Origin: Trichopria drosophilae
Lineage: Eukaryota > Arthropoda > Insecta > Hymenoptera > Diapriidae
Assembly (NCBI GenBank): GCA_030407085.1
Contig: CM059587.1
Coordinates: forward strand, 37,421,001 to 37,485,000
Length of the DNA stretch: 64,000 nt
Direction of reading: 5' to 3'
Below, one piece after another: positions 60,480-64,000 of this stretch. The position numbers and the translations under genes are program-made. How positions within the stretch are numbered: position 1 is the stretch's first letter; each line of letters begins with the position of its first letter. Under the pieces are notes generated by a model. The model saw nothing but the letters and a program-made list of their open reading frames with translations. It did not search any database and had not been told where the DNA came from.

Positions 60480-63400
60480 ATGTGGACGATGGTGGAGAAC
60501 AGCTGAAAAAGTAAAGTGGTCGCGAGTTTTCTACACTATATCTTTTGGTTTCTTGGGTCTCCAAATAAGACTTCTTCCAAAGAATTATGACATCCAGGAT
60601 TTCAATTTAGTTGACTAAGAATATGAAAACATATATTTGAAATGTTCAAAACTTATATCGTAGGGGTTTATGTGACATTGGTAATTTTGATCTAACTTGA
60701 AAACTCCGAGTACCAAATTTTAGGCGAATCATACCCATTGTAATATTTTCTTCTACTTGAATTTGGAATTTTGTGACGTCAAATTCGATTTTAGAGTTTA
60801 AAAAAATTAAGTTTGATACTACTATAAACTTCTCAAAATTACATTTATTCTGTAAAGATACGAATTTTCATCACTCTGGTTATAGCTGGAATGGTCGAAT
60901 CAGCGTGAAACATCAATATTGACATCTTTATACTCGTCAATTATACAAAAATGACATCGATTTAAAAAAGTAAATCGTAAATCCTGAATAACTGATTAAA
61001 AACAGGTCTTTCCTAAATAAGACTGAAAAAGATTAAAGAAAGTCTTTTTATTTTTACACAGTCAATATGCGACGTTTACAAAAATAGTTCCTGAACTCCT
61101 ATTTTTATTAAAAATAATATATTTTACGTTCTTAATAATGATAAATTAGAATATAATCACATCCTTGTTTACTATTTCTATTGTTTTGTTCATTTGCTGC
61201 ATATATCGACTCTTTTTCTATGCTTCTTCCCCTCTTTTTGTCTTGTCCATTTTCGAGGTATCTGTATGAAAAAAGAAAAATTAATATAAGTCAATACATT
61301 CTAGTTTGCACATAAATATAATAAGCACTAACAAATATGCAAACAGTAAATCCCAGCATATATGCAAGTTCTAAGATATAGAATGAAAATAAATATACTT
61401 TAACAAATTTTAAACATAAGAAAAATTTAAAAAAGGGGAGTGGCCTACCTCTGACTCCCCTTCCCCCGTAATGGCAGTAATGCTTATTTTATAGTCTGTG
61501 AAAGACGATTCATTTTTGATAATTTGGGTCTTCGTAGTATTGTTCGAAATTGGGCCTTTGTCTAAACATAAACAAAACCGTTTTGAAATAAGTATTGTCA
61601 AAGTTTAAGCCCTCATCTTTTATAAAGGCATGGTTTTATTTGATTAAATCGTAACCAACTTTATTTATTTGCCACATTTGTAATAAAAAATAGTATGACC
61701 TAACTCCGATCCCCAACTACTGGCCCAACTTCGAACTCCACCACTGAATGATATCAATTGCATTTTGACGTTGTGTAATTGTATTATTTACAGTTTTTCG
61801 TAAGAATGGGACGAGAATATAAATGTAAAATAGATACAAGACACACTGAGAATAAAGTTTAGTAATACTTACTACATATGAGGTTGCCAGTTAGTAGCTA
61901 AATATTTAGTTAATACAACTACATATTGGTTTTCCTAACTGAATCATGCTACCACTCAACTAGTCAATTCTACTAAATGTTGTACTCATAGCACATATGT
62001 AAATTAGTAAAAATCGCCAGTCGCGTAAGTGTACAAAAACTGCTTAGGGGTTGTACTTAATATACACGTATAAAATGTATAAAAAACGTCGAATGCAGTG
62101 CAAAAAAAATGGACTAATCCATGTGTAAAACACGTAAAAATGTCGATTAATACATGTAAACATAAGTGTAAAAATATTTCTTCGTATTAAATAAACCTTC
62201 TTGTCTTTCTCTATTTGTAGAATTTTAATTAACAATTTTGCATTTCGATTGAATATTGTTTTAATTCACTTTACACAAGGAGGTCGGTTTTATAAAATGT
62301 CGAAAATGTTTCTTTTTTTGTTTGGACTCATTATTCACAGAAGAAAGTTTTAGAAGCTTGATTATTGGAGAAGAGAGTTTCTAACATATATTCTTTTTTA
62401 ATTGAAATAAGTTTTTTGATAATCGGTTCGAATTTATGCTTTTTATGAACAAAACCATTTTTTTGGTTCGAGGACACTCTCCCCTACACATTATTAAAAC
62501 AAGATAAATATACTATCGTCATTAAAGACTCGCTTCAGTATTTAAAACTTTGTAATAATCTTAGTAATATAAGATATTGAGATTTTAAAAATTAACAATA
62601 AACAGTGTATCTATTAATTTACAGAATTCATTAAACGAATGTTACCATCCATTGACCAACAACTCTAACGAAGAATTGTTTGTATCTCAAACTTTAATTC
62701 AAAATCTGTAGATGGCGTTGGGTGAATACATGGTCTATGTATCAATTTAAAAGAGAGATTCTATCAGCTAAGTTAGTTAGACCTAGGATTATTAGTTAGA
62801 CCTTGGATTATAGTATGTTTGGGAAAAATATTTAAGAGTTTCCAAGAATTTAATTTTTCTAATAAAGATATTATTGAAGGGAGAAAATATTATTGTTCTT
62901 GACAAAAAGATGAGACCTCCAAAAATAACTTGTTAAACAATTTTGTTATGTAGTCAAACTTTCTTCTTATCGCAAGTTAAATATTGTAGAAAATCTTTTT
63001 TCCAGAAACCGTCACTCATTTAATATTCATTTTAAAAAAATTCATAACTGGCGAAAAGAAGAAAATTTGAGTAATTAACAAAAATTGTTTAACAAATTAT
63101 TTTTGGGGGTTTCAATTTTTTTTAAAACAGTAATGCTTTCTCTCGTCATCAATATCATCAATAATGAAAGGTAATTAATATTTTTCCCGCACATACGATA
63201 TTCCATGGTCCAACTATTTCAACAGCTTACGTTACTAATTGCAGACAGAATAATATAGAAACTTAAGCTAATGTAATTTTAGAATTTAAAAACTATTTTG
63301 GAATGGAGACGATTATTGTTATCATCTTCATTTTTGAATGTTATTTTGGATTCCAGCGGTCATTCACTACGACATTTATGGACCGATCGATCTCGCGTAA

Positions 63401-64000
63401 CGATAAACAATTTGAAACCTGCATCTCTCCTGAACGTGTTGATTTCACAGGAGAAAAGATCTTGTCGGGGAAAGGTGGAGAGTGAGAGTGAGAGTAAAAG
63501 ATGAAATGGCTGTACCATAATAACCGAGAAGCATTCCTTACGGCGACACGAGTCGCATGTGAGAAACAATTATCTTCGTGTTTTTCCAGCATCAAAAATA
63601 GATGTCGAATTTCCACTTAAACAAGCCCAATGTAAAAATGTAACGATTAGCGACCAATTTTGTAAGGATGCAATTAGTACACAGCAGTAATGGTGCATTG
63701 GAAAAAATGAAGCTGTTCAACACCGCTGGTAACGAAAGTGAAAACAACGCTGTAAGTCTTCCATTAAGTATGAGTTTGCATAAATGGACAAGTGAAATTT
63801 CATGACATGAAATTTATTCTTAATATAAATCCGAAGAGACCTTAGTTATTTTTACTTCAACCGATCGTTGTCTTCACTTGTAACCAAACTTCAGGAGCTT
63901 TCATTTTATGTTTGAAAATATCCATTTATCATATATATACATTGGTATACATTAGCACACTTTTTTATTTATGAGACGATATTAATACGTCGTAAAAATG
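60480..64000. other. AT-rich spacer to the window end
   Basis: No gene is supported. A 20-bp direct duplication (AGTTAGACCTAGGATTATT-like) lies at about 62773-62812, and TGTAAAA words recur at 62110-62180. The region 63300-63620 is less AT-rich and has short overlapping frames on both strands without recognisable content; it could be regulatory or part of a neighbouring gene. Confidence 0.4.

Overview
The window reads as nuclear DNA of an insect. It is AT-rich by eye and carries large non-coding spacers, a two-exon gene with an 18-kb intron bounded by GT...AG sites, and many small decayed transposons. CpG is not obviously depleted around the gene. A hymenopteran would fit, but nothing in the sequence proves the order. 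There is no bacterial-type operon, CRISPR array or rRNA.

Only one protein-coding gene is confidently present, on the + strand: the TIS11/tristetraprolin (ZFP36) homologue, an RNA-binding protein that binds AU-rich elements and destabilises mRNA. Exon 1 (19839-19892) encodes 18 residues and lies in a GC- and CpG-rich promoter/leader region (about 18.4-20.4 kb). Exon 2 (38051-39310) encodes the remaining 419 residues: tandem CX8CX5CX3H zinc fingers, a lineage-specific looking run of NANL tetrapeptides made by a 12-bp minisatellite, MK2-type phosphosites and the C-terminal CNOT1-binding motif. The 3' flank (39.3-44.9 kb) holds trinucleotide-rich low-complexity DNA, an AU-rich nonamer, a Pumilio-type motif and several polyadenylation signals. 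This fits the known self-regulation of the family through its own 3'UTR.

The 18-kb intron holds GC-richer islands that could be alternative promoters. One joins a perfect heat-shock element to a TATA box (32336-32390). Another is a TATA-linked, in-frame alternative first exon (37248-37280). There are also AP-1 and CRE sites. A tRNA-like, Pol III-type sequence lies on the minus strand (33052-33146), and a foldback repeat at 24730-24940.

Upstream (1-18 kb) and downstream (45-64 kb) the DNA is gene-poor and full of short inverted-repeat elements: a pogo-like MITE (3678-3937), a long hairpin (3222-3535), a MITE family at 5.0 and 56.9 kb, a TIR element with five 92-bp tandem units (45306-46039), a decayed transposon ORF (47404-47898), a foldback with a C15 tract at its axis (50110-50655), a Tc1-like element (53329-54665), another foldback (60229-60479) and two 3' ends of one LINE family with TTA tails (13.9 and 59.8 kb). 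The most unusual items are the NANL expansion, the stress-type promoter and alternative first exon within the intron, the satellite-bearing TIR element and a miRNA-like hairpin at 18195-18293. No clearly new multi-gene system is visible.
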